A stretch of 27,295 nucleotides of DNA from CAZUSO01 sp964622775. GTDB taxonomy: Bacteria; Bacteroidota; Bacteroidia; Chitinophagales; Chitinophagaceae. The DNA is taken from assembly GCA_964622775.1 (NCBI GenBank), contig CAZUSO010000037.1, positions 1 through 27,295 of the forward strand, in the 5' to 3' direction. The position numbers and the translations under genes are program-made. Below, piece by piece: positions 1 to 8,982 of this stretch. Every line of letters starts with the position of its first letter. Positions within the stretch are counted from its first letter, which is position 1. The notes below the pieces were generated by a model that was not told the DNA's origin, made no database searches, and was given only the letters and a program-made list of their open reading frames with translations.

Positions 1-389
1 TTATAACGTACAAAAACATTCTATTTAATTTGGAAATTACCACAGTTCATTCCGAGCACAGCGGAATCGGGGAATCTCCCGGGCGCTCGCCCATCCTCCC
101 GCATGGGAGATTCCTCCACGCGAAAATCCTGATCGGATTGCGCAGCAATCCGGGATTTTCTTTTCGGAAGGACGATAAAAAAACTTACACCACATGCAGA
201 TACACCCCGGCACACTCCGTATAGCATCCTGCCCGGAATAAGAGATGCATTAGAGGTTGGAATATCGAAGCTCCTTTACCATGTTGTTTTCTCATTCTTC
301 GGAATCGCCTGTAAGCACAATAAGTACATAGCAATTGAAGGGGTTAAATATTTCACTGCTTATTTTTGCTAAATGGCATTAGTCAATCC
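1..389. other. non-coding/decayed stretch at the window edge
   Basis: I find no convincing gene here; the short open frames on both strands look like no known family and run through the palindromes at 71-159. Apart from those hairpins I see no tRNA, no promoter match and no repeat. It lies downstream of the decayed ATPase gene and is probably intergenic. Confidence 0.5.
71..159. repeat. cluster of strong stem-loops
   Basis: GGAATCTCCC (71-80) pairs perfectly with GGGAGATTCC (105-114). Alternative stems lie inside it: GGGC/GCCC at 81-84/89-92, and CTCCC/GGGAG at 96-100/105-109, which competes for the same 3' arm. A second hairpin follows: AAAATCC (123-129) with GGATTTT (153-159), enclosing CGGATTGC (134-141) with GCAATCCG (145-152) on a 3-nt loop. 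A short T-rich run follows. It could be a terminator pair, an attenuator-like structure or a dispersed palindromic element; nothing in the window decides. Confidence 0.5.
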
Positions 390-1566
390 TTAGCCTTTGG
401 AAAACAGCCTATCCAGATGATGCCAGCTTACAATATGATAGGCGGTTCTTTTCTGGTTTTCATCGCCGCCATAAATCAGGGGGTTCCGGGCTTTTTCGTT
501 GGCCTACACCTCAAATTTGTCTAATTGTTTAAACAAATCCGACATAACTGTTCGGGTAGCCCTTATCTCAAAGAGCTCGTATGAGCTACCGGTATGCATC
601 AGTAAATCCACTTCGTTTTTATGGTTGTCCTGCCAAAAATAATACTCGTTGTGCAGATACAGATGCTGGTTTTGCTTCCGGACTTCTGCTATAATCATAT
701 TCTCGAAAATATTTCCCATCAGCCTGTTCTTACGGAAGTCATTTTCGTTTTTTATTTTCAATAAATGACATAGTAGCCCTGTATCGTAGCAATACAGCTT
801 TGGGGTTTTTACTAATCGCTTATTGAAATTTCGATAATAAGGCTGTAGTAAAAAAATGACATAGCAGCTTTCTAAGACGGAAAGCCACGATTTGGCAGTA
901 GGCTGCGATACATCACATTCATTAGCCAGACTGTTGATGTTGAGCAACTGCCCGGCCCGGGAAGCGCATATCGCAACAAATGTCCTGAATTGCTTTATGT
1001 TATTAATGCTGATGAGCTCTGTTATATCCCTTTCAACGTATGTCTGTATGTAATCGGAATAAAAAAACGGACGGCGTAATATCCCTGTCGTATATGGCCG
1101 GATAAAAGCCTTTCATTGCAGCACTTTCATAAGTTTCTTTCAAAAGTTTCTTTGACTTCAGCTCCCTGAAATCAAAAGGCGGCAGTTTGAAAATAACCAC
1201 CCTGCCGGCCAAAGACTGGGTAATATTGCTGATGAGATGAAAATTTTGGGAACCGGATAAAATATACCGTCCCATTTGCCCGCTTTTCTCAACGATGTTT
1301 TGCAGGTATGAAAAAATTGCCGGCACTCATTGCACCTCGTCCAGGATAACTTTGTGTTGGTACAGGCTCGGAAAGCCTTTAGGGTCGTCTTCAGCAAATT
1401 CCCGGTTGTCAGGGTTTTCCAGGGATATATAGGTGTAATCTTTAAACAGACTTTTCAGCAAAGTTGTTTTCCCGGATTGCCTCGGTCCGGTCAGTGCCAG
1501 TATCGGAAATTTGGTGATTTGCTCCCTCATTATTTTCACAATAGTTCTTTTGATTCCAGTTTCCAT
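390..1566 (-). pseudogene. AAA-family ATPase with DUF4143 domain, disrupted
   Basis: A nearly full-length (about 390 codons) relative of the ATP-binding AAA/DUF4143 proteins common in Bacteroidota, read from ATG at 1566 down to TAA at 390-392. The N-terminal part has a Walker A motif (GPRQSGKTT) and a Walker B segment (VILDEVQ). The C-terminal part has the DUF4143 signature (AKSWLSVLE, LLQPYYRNFNKR, TPKLYCYDTGL). Three lesions break it. A TGA at 1327-1329 sits where CGA (Arg) is expected. A +1 frameshift falls in a seven-A run (plus strand 1061-1067); removing one base restores a frame reading YSDYIQTYVERDI. A TAG at 504-506 comes 38 codons before the natural stop. The biological role of this family is poorly defined. 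The protein is probably not made whole, although the homopolymer lesion could be a sequencing error. Confidence 0.85.
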
Positions 1567-1600
1567 ATTATGTCATTGTATTTCAATTAAAAAATAGGAA

Positions 1601-1664
1601 TAATTTTGAAATTGTACAACACTAATTTTGAAATTATACATGATAAATCTTGAAATTGTACAAC
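1601..1664. repeat. three tandem 22-bp imperfect repeats, operator-like
   Basis: Copies begin at 1601, 1623 and 1645, an exact 22-bp period. Each carries TTGAAATT followed by a palindromic core: TTGTACAA at 1612-1619 and 1656-1663, degenerate TTATACAT at 1634-1641. The array lies 35 bp upstream of the start of the disrupted ATPase gene, in its promoter zone. Two turns of helix between copies suits cooperative binding by a dimeric regulator. The first two copies also contain TAATTTTG, a TAnnTTTG match pointing away from the ATPase gene. The rest of the gap between that gene and typA (1665-1957) shows nothing recognisable. Confidence 0.6.
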
Positions 1665-1957
1665 ATCGAATCACGGGAACCCTGCTACATGTAGTATTCT
1701 AAAACGAAGTCAGGATTTTAGAGCATGTTGCATAAAATTCTGACAGGAGCATTCGGCCATATCTTAAGGAATTCAGATGAAAAAATTATTTCAAACCAGC
1801 AGCACACCTTTATCCCGGCAGATTATTGCTACCAAAACACCATCAAAGGTGCTGATGTATTTCCCGTAATTGCAACAGTTTCCGGCACCTTCCAGGTAGA
1901 GATACCGGAGATGATTAGCAGGTCTTTAAACCTGCAAAGAAAGGATTATAATAAAAA

Positions 1958-3766
1958 TCAGGAATCGCTCTTCATCATCTTCGCGTATTTGTTACGCTCG
2001 TTTTCGTCTAACATAATCTTTCTTAAACGGATGCTTTGCGGAGTACATTCAATGCATTCGTCCTGCTGGATGTATTCCATGCATTCTTCCAGGCTCATTT
2101 GAATCTTGGGCGCAATACTGGTAGCCGCATCCGATCCGCTGGCCCGCATATTGGTCAGTTTTTTGCCTTCCACAACATTTACATTCAGATCGCCGGGCTT
2201 AATATGTTCCGCCACAATCTGTCCGGTATATACTTCTTCACCCGGATCAATAAAGAACGAGCCGCGATCCTGAAGTTTATCAATAGAATAGCCGGTGGCA
2301 TTGCCGCCCTGCTTGGCAATCAATACGCCGTTATTCCTTCCGGGGATATTGCCTTTCCAGGGCTTGTATTCGCTGAAACGATGCGCCATTACCGCCTCGC
2401 CGGCAGTGGCGGTAAGCATTTGGGAGCGTAGCCCTATCAGTCCTCGTGAAGGCATATCAAACTCTAAATGCTGCATCTCGCCTTTCGACTCCATGATGAG
2501 CATTTCCCCTTTACGTTGCGTAACCAGGTCAATCACCTTACCGCTGTATTCGGAAGGCACATCCACGACCAGCACTTCGTAAGGCTCGCATCTTTTACCG
2601 TCAATTTCTTTTGTAATTACCTGAGGCTGACCAACGGTAAGCTCATAGCCTTCGCGACGCATGGTTTCCACCAGCACACTCAAATGGAGAATACCGCGGC
2701 CATACACCATAAATTTATCGGCATCACCCGTATCGTTCACACGCAGCGCCAGGTTTTTTTCCAATTCTTTATTCAGTCGGTCGCGCAGATTGCGGCTGGT
2801 TACAAACTTACCTTCGCGACCGTAAAACGGTGAGTTGTTGATGCTGAACTGCATATTCATCGTGGGCTCATCAATAGCGATGACCGGCAATGCTTCAGGA
2901 TTTTCAAAATCGGCAATGGTCTCCCCAATCTGGAAACCTTCGATACCCACTACGGCACAAATATCTCCGCATCCCACTTCGCTCGCCTTCTTTTTACCCA
3001 TACCCTCAAAGGTGTAAAGCTCTTTCACTTTCCCCCTCACAAAGCCGCCATCTATTTTACACAGTTGAATATTCTGGCCTTCACGAATGGTGCCCCGCGT
3101 TACTTTTCCCACGGCAATACGACCCAGGAAGGAGGAGTAATCTAATGAGGTAATCTGCATTTGCAGGGAGCCTTCCTTAACTTCCGGCTCCGGTACTTTT
3201 TCGATGATAGCGTCTAATACGGCATTGATATTTTCGGCTGGTGTCAGGGAGGTATTATACCAGCCCTGTTTTGCCGAACCATACAGCGTAGGAAAATCTA
3301 ATTGCTCTTCCGTAGCATCCAACTGGAAGAAGAGCTCAAATACGGCATCGTGCACTTCGTCCGGACGACAGTTCGGTTTATCCACTTTATTGATAACCAC
3401 AATCGGGCGCAGGTTCAATTGTAAAGCCTTTTGCAGCACAAAGCGGGTTTGCGGCATAGGTCCTTCAAAAGCATCTACCAGCAGCAATACGCCGTCTGCC
3501 ATCTTCAGCACACGTTCCACCTCGCCGCCAAAATCGGCGTGGCCGGGTGTATCAATTACATTAATCTTATAACCTTTGTAATTAACCGAGATATTTTTGC
3601 TGAGGATGGTAATGCCTCGTTCCCGTTCCAGGTCATTGGAATCCATAATCAGTTCTCCTGTCTCCTGGTTGTCGCGAAAGACCTGTGTGGCATGAATGAT
3701 TTTGTCCACTAAGGTTGTTTTCCCGTGGTCAACGTGGGCAATGATAGCAATGTTGCGAATATTCAT
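1958..3766 (-). CDS. typA: translational GTPase TypA/BipA
   Basis: Ribosome-associated GTPase of the EF-G/LepA superfamily, implicated in 50S assembly and in growth at low temperature or under stress. At 602 aa it has the usual family length. The G-domain motifs are all present: G1 AHVDHGKTT (residues 10-18), Thr53 of G2 in RGITI, DTPGH (72-76), and NKVD (126-129). After domain II come the EF-G-like domains III/V and the TypA-specific C-terminal region (EYKPWKGNIPGRNNG, then KLTNMRASGSD). The ATG at 3766 directly precedes the conserved NIRNIAIIAHVDHGK start of the family, so the start is secure. It is flanked by long non-coding gaps and appears monocistronic. Identification is firm. Confidence 0.97.
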   Translation of the reverse strand: MNIRNIAIIAHVDHGKTTLVDKIIHATQVFRDNQETGELIMDSNDLERERGITILSKNISVNYKGYKINVIDTPGHADFGGEVERVLKMADGVLLLVDAFEGPMPQTRFVLQKALQLNLRPIVVINKVDKPNCRPDEVHDAVFELFFQLDATEEQLDFPTLYGSAKQGWYNTSLTPAENINAVLDAIIEKVPEPEVKEGSLQMQITSLDYSSFLGRIAVGKVTRGTIREGQNIQLCKIDGGFVRGKVKELYTFEGMGKKKASEVGCGDICAVVGIEGFQIGETIADFENPEALPVIAIDEPTMNMQFSINNSPFYGREGKFVTSRNLRDRLNKELEKNLALRVNDTGDADKFMVYGRGILHLSVLVETMRREGYELTVGQPQVITKEIDGKRCEPYEVLVVDVPSEYSGKVIDLVTQRKGEMLIMESKGEMQHLEFDMPSRGLIGLRSQMLTATAGEAVMAHRFSEYKPWKGNIPGRNNGVLIAKQGGNATGYSIDKLQDRGSFFIDPGEEVYTGQIVAEHIKPGDLNVNVVEGKKLTNMRASGSDAATSIAPKIQMSLEECMEYIQQDECIECTPQSIRLRKIMLDENERNKYAKMMKSDS

Positions 3767-4367
3767 AAATGTGTAAAAATAGACAGACGAAAGTTGTTGA
3801 ATGTGAGATTGGATATTGAATTACGGCACTTTTATCACTTCGTCTGAAAGGGTGAAAAAGCGCGCAAAGGTATGAAAAAATCCGCAGGCAACCGTGTTTT
3901 ATCCATTTTATTTTTATGTGAGCACAAGAATATAATACGATGCAATATAAGGGGCTTTGGTGCCGGGTACTTTATTATCATAGGCGATAACAATTGAAAA
4001 GGGGCACTTAATTCGTAATTGATAATCCTGCCCCTGTTGGTATTTTCGTCAACAGGAAAATGATTTTTCATTGCTCAATTAGCAAATTGGCAAAACATAT
4101 TACACTTCGATCTGAACGCTTTTCTTCTACATGTTTTATGTTTTTCGGTAAGAAGTTTTGAGGTAATAATCACTATATAAAAAAACCTGTCAGAAATTTG
4201 AAGTAAGACCGGCAAAATGCTATTTTTACTCATTCAACATACCAAAACATAATTATTGCATTGGCTCCGGAAGGGGAGTGTTTTATGGGTGACAGATAAT
4301 AAATTCTTGTTAGTTATTACCATACAAATCAATTTAATTTAAAGGAACTATTTTATCCCTAAGTATA
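3767..4367. other. 601-bp intergenic region between divergent typA and the kinase gene
   Basis: AT-rich, and apart from the typA promoter candidate I see nothing firm in it. A minus-strand open frame near 3835-4071 has no family resemblance and unlikely composition, so I do not call it. No TAnnTTTG match was found close to the kinase start at 4368. Confidence 0.4.
3865..3872 (-). promoter_or_regulatory. candidate -7 element for typA
   Basis: On the minus strand this reads TACCTTTG, matching the Bacteroidota TAnnTTTG -7 consensus. A TTG lies 16 bp further upstream (3889-3891), slightly short of the usual spacing. It would give typA a leader of about 90 nt. Confidence 0.4.
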
Positions 4368-6554
4368 ATGAAAAGTAAACTATACCTATTGCTCCTCTTC
4401 TTTCCCCTGCATGCAATTGCTCAGGAACCGGCAGACAGCCTCTTTCGGGAGCTGGAGCAGCACCCGGCGGATGATACTGCCAAAATAGCGCTTTATATCA
4501 AGATTGCCAGGAGCTACCGGCAACTGGATTTAGATTCCGCGCTTTATTTTTCTAAGGAGGCGCTTAGCTCCTCCCTGAAACAGGGCGATAAAACATGGGT
4601 GAATAAAAGCTATATTAATTTAGGCATTACCTACGGCTATATGAGCGATTATGAAAAAGCGATTGACTGCTTTCAGCAATCCAATAGCCTGATTCCTAAA
4701 ACGGAGCGTATGAAGATTGCTGAAAATTACAATAGGATCGGTATGTGCTACAAAGGGATGAATGACTTTGAGAAGGCCGAAAACAGCTTTGATCAATACC
4801 TTACCGTGGCGCTTGATGAGAAGGATACGGTCAATATGCTTCAGGCGTACCTGAACTTAGGCGTTTTATACGGGATACAGGGGAAAACCGTGCCTGCATT
4901 AAATGTGCTCAATCAGGCATTACGGATAGCCGAGCTTCAGAATGATAGTGTGGACATTGCAAACATCCAACACAATATAGCCAATGTTTATATTACCGTT
5001 AAGGCATACAGTAAGGCCCTTTATTATGCATCACGGGCTTTATCCGTATTGGAAAAAACCACCCGGAATCTTTCTATTATTCAATTACAAAATACGGTTG
5101 GTACAGCATACATTGAGTTGGGTGATTACCCGCATGCACTGGAATATCTCAGAAAGGCATTGGCGCTGGCGCAAAAAATCAAAATATATGACGAGTTGCA
5201 CCGGGTTTCCACCAATCTTGGTATTGTATATTCCCGTAGGCAACAGCCGGATTCCGCTTTTTTATATTTCAATGAATCCTTAACTATTAGCAAAGAATTG
5301 CAGGATACTGTCGGGATAATGTATAATTACAGCAATATGGCTGATTTATATACCCGGCTAAACAATCCCGACAAATCCATTTTTTACTCAAAGCAAGCTA
5401 TGGATCTGGCTCAGCAATTTCATATACTACAGGTAATAGCGGCTAACGCAGGTAATCTTTACACTTCTTATAAAAAGAAAGGAGATCTCGCAAAAGCGCT
5501 GTATTATCATGAAATGAATAAGGAATATGAAGATAGTGTCCGCTCGGAAAACAGCTTTCGAGCTGCCGAGCTGGAACAATATAATTTTTCTCTGGAAAGG
5601 AAAAACAGTCAGATTGCGCTGCTGGGGAAGGAAAATCAGATACAGATTAAGGAGAATCAGATACAGCGCAATTATCTCTTGGCCGGCGGTATAATCGGGG
5701 TGATTATCCTAATCGTATCATTTATTTATTACCAGCAGGCTCGTGTCAGGAAGCGATTAAATAAAACGTTGAAAAAGCAAAATGATAAAATTCAACATCA
5801 GGCTATTAAACTTAAAGAATTGAATTTATTGAAAGATAAAGTAATTGCCGTGATGAGCCATGATATGAAAGGCCCGATTACCTCCATGTATTCCATTTTA
5901 CAGCTTGTCAGCCAGAAGCGGATGGATCCGGAGGAATTGCCGGATATTCTCGGCCGGCTCAGCCAGACCGCCAATAATCTGAGCCTGCTGGTGGAAAACA
6001 TTCTGGGGTGGGTCAATGCCCAGATGCATCAGCAGGATGAGCTGAAATTGGCTCCGGTCAAACTGCGCGAGGCCGGCGAAGCGGTTGTAAGGTTGTACAG
6101 GCCTATCGCAGACCAAAAGTATATCACCCTTATAAATCTGATACCGGAAGATTATGTCACTTTTAGTCACGAAGGCAGCCTGTCTCTGATTTTGCGTAAT
6201 CTGGTCAGCAATGCCATTAAATTTTCTCCCGAAACGCATATTGTGGAATTATTAGCCCGGGAGGAAGATGCTCAAATAACCATTAGCATTAAAGATTTTG
6301 GCACTGGCATGGATAAGGAGGAGATCGACAAATTATTTGACCCGCATCACCTTTACACCCGTCTGGGTACTAATAATGAAAAAGGAACCGGCTTAGGCCT
6401 GTTATTCGTAAAAGAAAGCATAGAGCATCTTGGCGGAACGCTCAGCATCAATAGCGAAAAGGGAGTAGGAACTACTTTCAGCTTTTCTTTACCGTTTTCT
6501 TCACCGGAATCGAAAATCCAAAGTGTACAAAAAGCACCGGCTATTTTGTTCTGA
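4368..6554 (+). CDS. TPR-containing sensor histidine kinase
   Basis: A 728-aa hybrid of a periplasmic tetratricopeptide sensor and a histidine kinase, a design common in Bacteroidota. A signal peptide (MKSKLYLLLLFFPLHAIA) is followed by about ten TPR-like units to roughly residue 390. A charged coiled-coil stretch with an internal repeat (KENQIQIKENQIQ) leads to one membrane helix at about 436-457. A second coiled coil leads to the HisKA dimerisation helix with phospho-acceptor His498 in MSHDMKGP. The HATPase_c domain shows the N box (NLVSNAIKFS, near 611-620), the G1 box (DFGTGMD) and the G2 box (GTGLGL). There is no receiver domain. It is convergent with the single-domain response regulator at 6588-6971, its likely but unproven partner. 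The periplasmic ligand cannot be read from sequence. Confidence 0.93.
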   Translation: MKSKLYLLLLFFPLHAIAQEPADSLFRELEQHPADDTAKIALYIKIARSYRQLDLDSALYFSKEALSSSLKQGDKTWVNKSYINLGITYGYMSDYEKAIDCFQQSNSLIPKTERMKIAENYNRIGMCYKGMNDFEKAENSFDQYLTVALDEKDTVNMLQAYLNLGVLYGIQGKTVPALNVLNQALRIAELQNDSVDIANIQHNIANVYITVKAYSKALYYASRALSVLEKTTRNLSIIQLQNTVGTAYIELGDYPHALEYLRKALALAQKIKIYDELHRVSTNLGIVYSRRQQPDSAFLYFNESLTISKELQDTVGIMYNYSNMADLYTRLNNPDKSIFYSKQAMDLAQQFHILQVIAANAGNLYTSYKKKGDLAKALYYHEMNKEYEDSVRSENSFRAAELEQYNFSLERKNSQIALLGKENQIQIKENQIQRNYLLAGGIIGVIILIVSFIYYQQARVRKRLNKTLKKQNDKIQHQAIKLKELNLLKDKVIAVMSHDMKGPITSMYSILQLVSQKRMDPEELPDILGRLSQTANNLSLLVENILGWVNAQMHQQDELKLAPVKLREAGEAVVRLYRPIADQKYITLINLIPEDYVTFSHEGSLSLILRNLVSNAIKFSPETHIVELLAREEDAQITISIKDFGTGMDKEEIDKLFDPHHLYTRLGTNNEKGTGLGLLFVKESIEHLGGTLSINSEKGVGTTFSFSLPFSSPESKIQSVQKAPAILF

Positions 6555-6587
6555 TTTATGCGCTCATGCCATACTCATTCCGGCGCA

Positions 6588-6971
6588 TTATAATTCGCTG
6601 ACAATGGCAGCAATTTTTTGGAAGGCGTCCTTATCCTTAATGACATATTGCTCCGCACCTTTCTGAATAGTCTTCAGGGCAACGGAATAAGCTTCCTGAC
6701 TGGAGAGCATAATGATGTCAACTTTGGGATAGCTCTTTTTGACGGTTTGCAGTATTTCCATACCATTCGCAGCATCCTTCCGTATGGTGTTCATGTAATA
6801 ATCAAGAATGATAATATCGGGATTTTCATCCAGATGCTTTAAACATTCCTCCCCGGTAGGAAAGCAATGAATATGATGCGGCACTTCTCTGGTCAGGTAA
6901 TCGTTCAATGCCTCGGTAAGCATGATGTCATCGTCAACAATAAAGATCTTTTTTGGCTTTGAATAACTCAT
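6588..6971 (-). CDS. single-domain response regulator (CheY-like receiver)
   Basis: A stand-alone receiver of 127 aa with no output domain. The acidic pocket is Asp13-Asp14-Asp15, the phospho-acceptor is Asp57 in IILDYYMN, the switch Ser is Ser90 in MLSSQ, the aromatic switch position is Tyr109, and the conserved Lys is Lys112 in VIKD. All active-site residues are present, so it should be phosphorylatable. It is encoded tail-to-tail with the kinase, 33 bp apart. A 6-bp inverted repeat (ATGCGC/GCGCAT, 6558-6563 and 6583-6588) in the junction could be a weak shared terminator. Without an output domain it should act through protein contacts or as a phosphorelay step or phosphate sink. Confidence 0.92.
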   Translation of the reverse strand: MSYSKPKKIFIVDDDIMLTEALNDYLTREVPHHIHCFPTGEECLKHLDENPDIIILDYYMNTIRKDAANGMEILQTVKKSYPKVDIIMLSSQEAYSVALKTIQKGAEQYVIKDKDAFQKIAAIVSEL

Positions 6972-7220
6972 TTAGTTCGTAATAAAATTCAGGGGTAAAA
7001 CTAAGCATTTTTTCTGTTTCTCAGTGCTGATATTGTGTTTGGGTACATCCCAAATTGCCACAATGCGAAAAATCCGAGCAGGTTATTACAATAGACAATG
7101 GAAAATGCGAGAGATAATTAACCAATAGCTAATAGCAACCAGTCAGAATCCTCTCCCTTTCAGGCGCTAATCCATTCTCTTAACTCGATTCCTTCTCTAT
7201 AATGTCCCTGCTAATGGAGG

Positions 7221-8819
7221 TTATACCAGCATAGTCACCGGGTTTTCTAAAAAGGCCTTCAGGGTTTGAAGGAACCGCGAGCCTACAGCACCGTCCACTA
7301 CACGGTGGTCGCAGCTTAATGTAATCTTGAGGATATTGCGAATAACTACCTGTCCGTTTTCCACAACCGGCACGGGTTCAATCTTTCCGACGGCGAGAAT
7401 ACAACTGTCCGGCGGATTGATAATGGCGGTAAATTCGTCAATATCCATCATGCCCAGGTTGGAGATGGTAAAAGTGTTACCGGTAAATTCCGAAGGTTGT
7501 AATTTTTTATTCCGTGCTTTTTCAATAAGCGCTCCGGCATCCTGCGCAATTTGAGCGAGGGATTTCTGATCGGCAAATTTCACTACGGGTACGATTAACC
7601 CCTCGTCAACTGCCACGGCGGTGCCGACATGAATATGCCTGTTTTGGCGGATAAAATCACCCATCCAGCTGCTGTTCACTTCAGGATGCCTGCGCAGCGC
7701 CATAGCACAGGCTTTAATGATATAGTCATTGAAAGATATCTTTACGGGAGATACTTCATTCATGGCTTTTCGCGCGGCAATGGCATTATCCATCTTTATG
7801 GACATCCGCAGGTAAAAATGCGGCGCCTGGAATTTGCTTTCACTCAGCCTTTGTGCAATCACCCTACGCATTTGCGAAAGTGGAAAATCGGTATAGTTTT
7901 CCTGCCCGGCCGGTGTAAATTGATCTACGGCAGCCGGTGAGGTTGCGCCTGTAGCCCGGGGCTGGTAATGCTCCAGGTCGCGTTTGATAATTCGTCCTCC
8001 GTCGCCGGTACCATTGATTTGGTGGATATCAATACCTTTTTCTTTGGCGATGCTGCGTGCCAGAGGAGATATCCTGACCCGGTCATCATTGCCGGAGTCG
8101 GCTGTGACCGCCGGTTGAGAGCTGCTTTCCGGCGCCGTTACTTTTTCGCCGGATGCAATTGATCCGGTATCCTCCGCTGTTTCCGCCTGATCGGCATCCA
8201 AAAAAGCCCGGATATCGGTACCCTCCTTGCCTACGATGGCAATAATATCATTTACTTTGGCTGCTTCGCCGGCTTTCACCCCAATGTAAAGCAAGGTGCC
8301 GTCTGCATAAGGCATGACTTCCATGGTTGCTTTGTCGGTTTCCACCTCAGCAATCACATCATCCGATTTTACTTTATCGCCTTCTTTTTTCAGCCAGCTC
8401 ACTATTTTTCCTTCCTTCATGGTATCGCTCAGCAGTGGCATTCTTACTACCGTAGCATCGCCTCCGGGGGGAACCACTTTTTTAGTTTCGTTAGCCGGAG
8501 TATTTTGAGGAGCCTGATTTTTGCCTTCGTTGGCAGGCGCATCTTTTACGTCATTTTCCAATAGGGATCGATAGTCTTCCCCTTCTTTTCCGATAATGGC
8601 AATAACGCTGTTAACCTTTGCTGCGGCTCCTTTATCCACACCGATATACAGGAGTGTGCCTTCCACATACGGCATCACCTCCATGGTTGCCTTATCGGTT
8701 TCTACCTCGGCGATTACATCGTCCGCTTTTACTTTGTCTCCAACTTTTTTGTGCCATGCTACGATGATGCCTTCCTTCATGGTATCACTCAAGAGCGGCA
8801 TACGTACAACTTCAGCCAT
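7221..8819 (-). CDS. pdhC: pyruvate dehydrogenase complex E2, dihydrolipoyl acetyltransferase
   Basis: E2 core of the pyruvate dehydrogenase complex, transferring acetyl groups from the lipoyl arm to CoA. At 532 aa it carries two near-identical lipoyl domains with target lysines Lys43 and Lys163, both in ETDKATMEV, exactly 120 residues apart. An Ala/Pro/Glu-rich linker follows each. A peripheral subunit-binding domain lies around 247-285 (ISPLARSIAKEKGIDI, GTGDGGRI). The catalytic domain ends in DHRVVDG with His505 and Asp509. Assignment to pyruvate rather than another 2-oxo acid rests on the paired lipoyl domains and overall resemblance to Bacteroidota E2p; E1 genes are not in the window. 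The divergent promoter region with the TPR gene follows its start. Confidence 0.93.
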   Translation of the reverse strand: MAEVVRMPLLSDTMKEGIIVAWHKKVGDKVKADDVIAEVETDKATMEVMPYVEGTLLYIGVDKGAAAKVNSVIAIIGKEGEDYRSLLENDVKDAPANEGKNQAPQNTPANETKKVVPPGGDATVVRMPLLSDTMKEGKIVSWLKKEGDKVKSDDVIAEVETDKATMEVMPYADGTLLYIGVKAGEAAKVNDIIAIVGKEGTDIRAFLDADQAETAEDTGSIASGEKVTAPESSSQPAVTADSGNDDRVRISPLARSIAKEKGIDIHQINGTGDGGRIIKRDLEHYQPRATGATSPAAVDQFTPAGQENYTDFPLSQMRRVIAQRLSESKFQAPHFYLRMSIKMDNAIAARKAMNEVSPVKISFNDYIIKACAMALRRHPEVNSSWMGDFIRQNRHIHVGTAVAVDEGLIVPVVKFADQKSLAQIAQDAGALIEKARNKKLQPSEFTGNTFTISNLGMMDIDEFTAIINPPDSCILAVGKIEPVPVVENGQVVIRNILKITLSCDHRVVDGAVGSRFLQTLKAFLENPVTMLV

Positions 8820-8855
8820 AATCTTTATGTGCGTTTATTTTTCCAATTAACCGCT

Positions 8856-8863
8856 CAAAAGTA
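8856..8863 (-). promoter_or_regulatory. candidate -7 element for the E2 gene
   Basis: Reads TACTTTTG on the minus strand, a TAnnTTTG match 37 bp upstream of the E2 start codon. No clear -33 TTG was found. Confidence 0.45.
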
Positions 8864-8946
8864 AATATTTTTACCCGGAATAAGCAGGCTCATTTTTCCC
8901 GTACCGGGGTTCCGGAATTTCCCTGTGTATTTTAGAAAATATATTT

Positions 8947-8954
8947 TACCTTTG
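8947..8954 (+). promoter_or_regulatory. candidate -7 element for the TPR gene
   Basis: TACCTTTG, a full TAnnTTTG match ending 28 bp before the ATG at 8983. Together with the element at 8856-8863 it makes this a divergent promoter region. Confidence 0.5.
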
Positions 8955-8982
8955 CCCACATTTTATATTTTTTATTTAACAA

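Noticed and set aside
1725..2102. 125-codon plus-strand frame upstream and antisense to the typA 3' end
   Set aside because: Half of it is the antisense of typA, and the rest has no recognisable domain.
3835..4071. 78-codon minus-strand frame upstream of typA
   Set aside because: No family resemblance, covers a promoter match, and composition is unlike coding sequence here.
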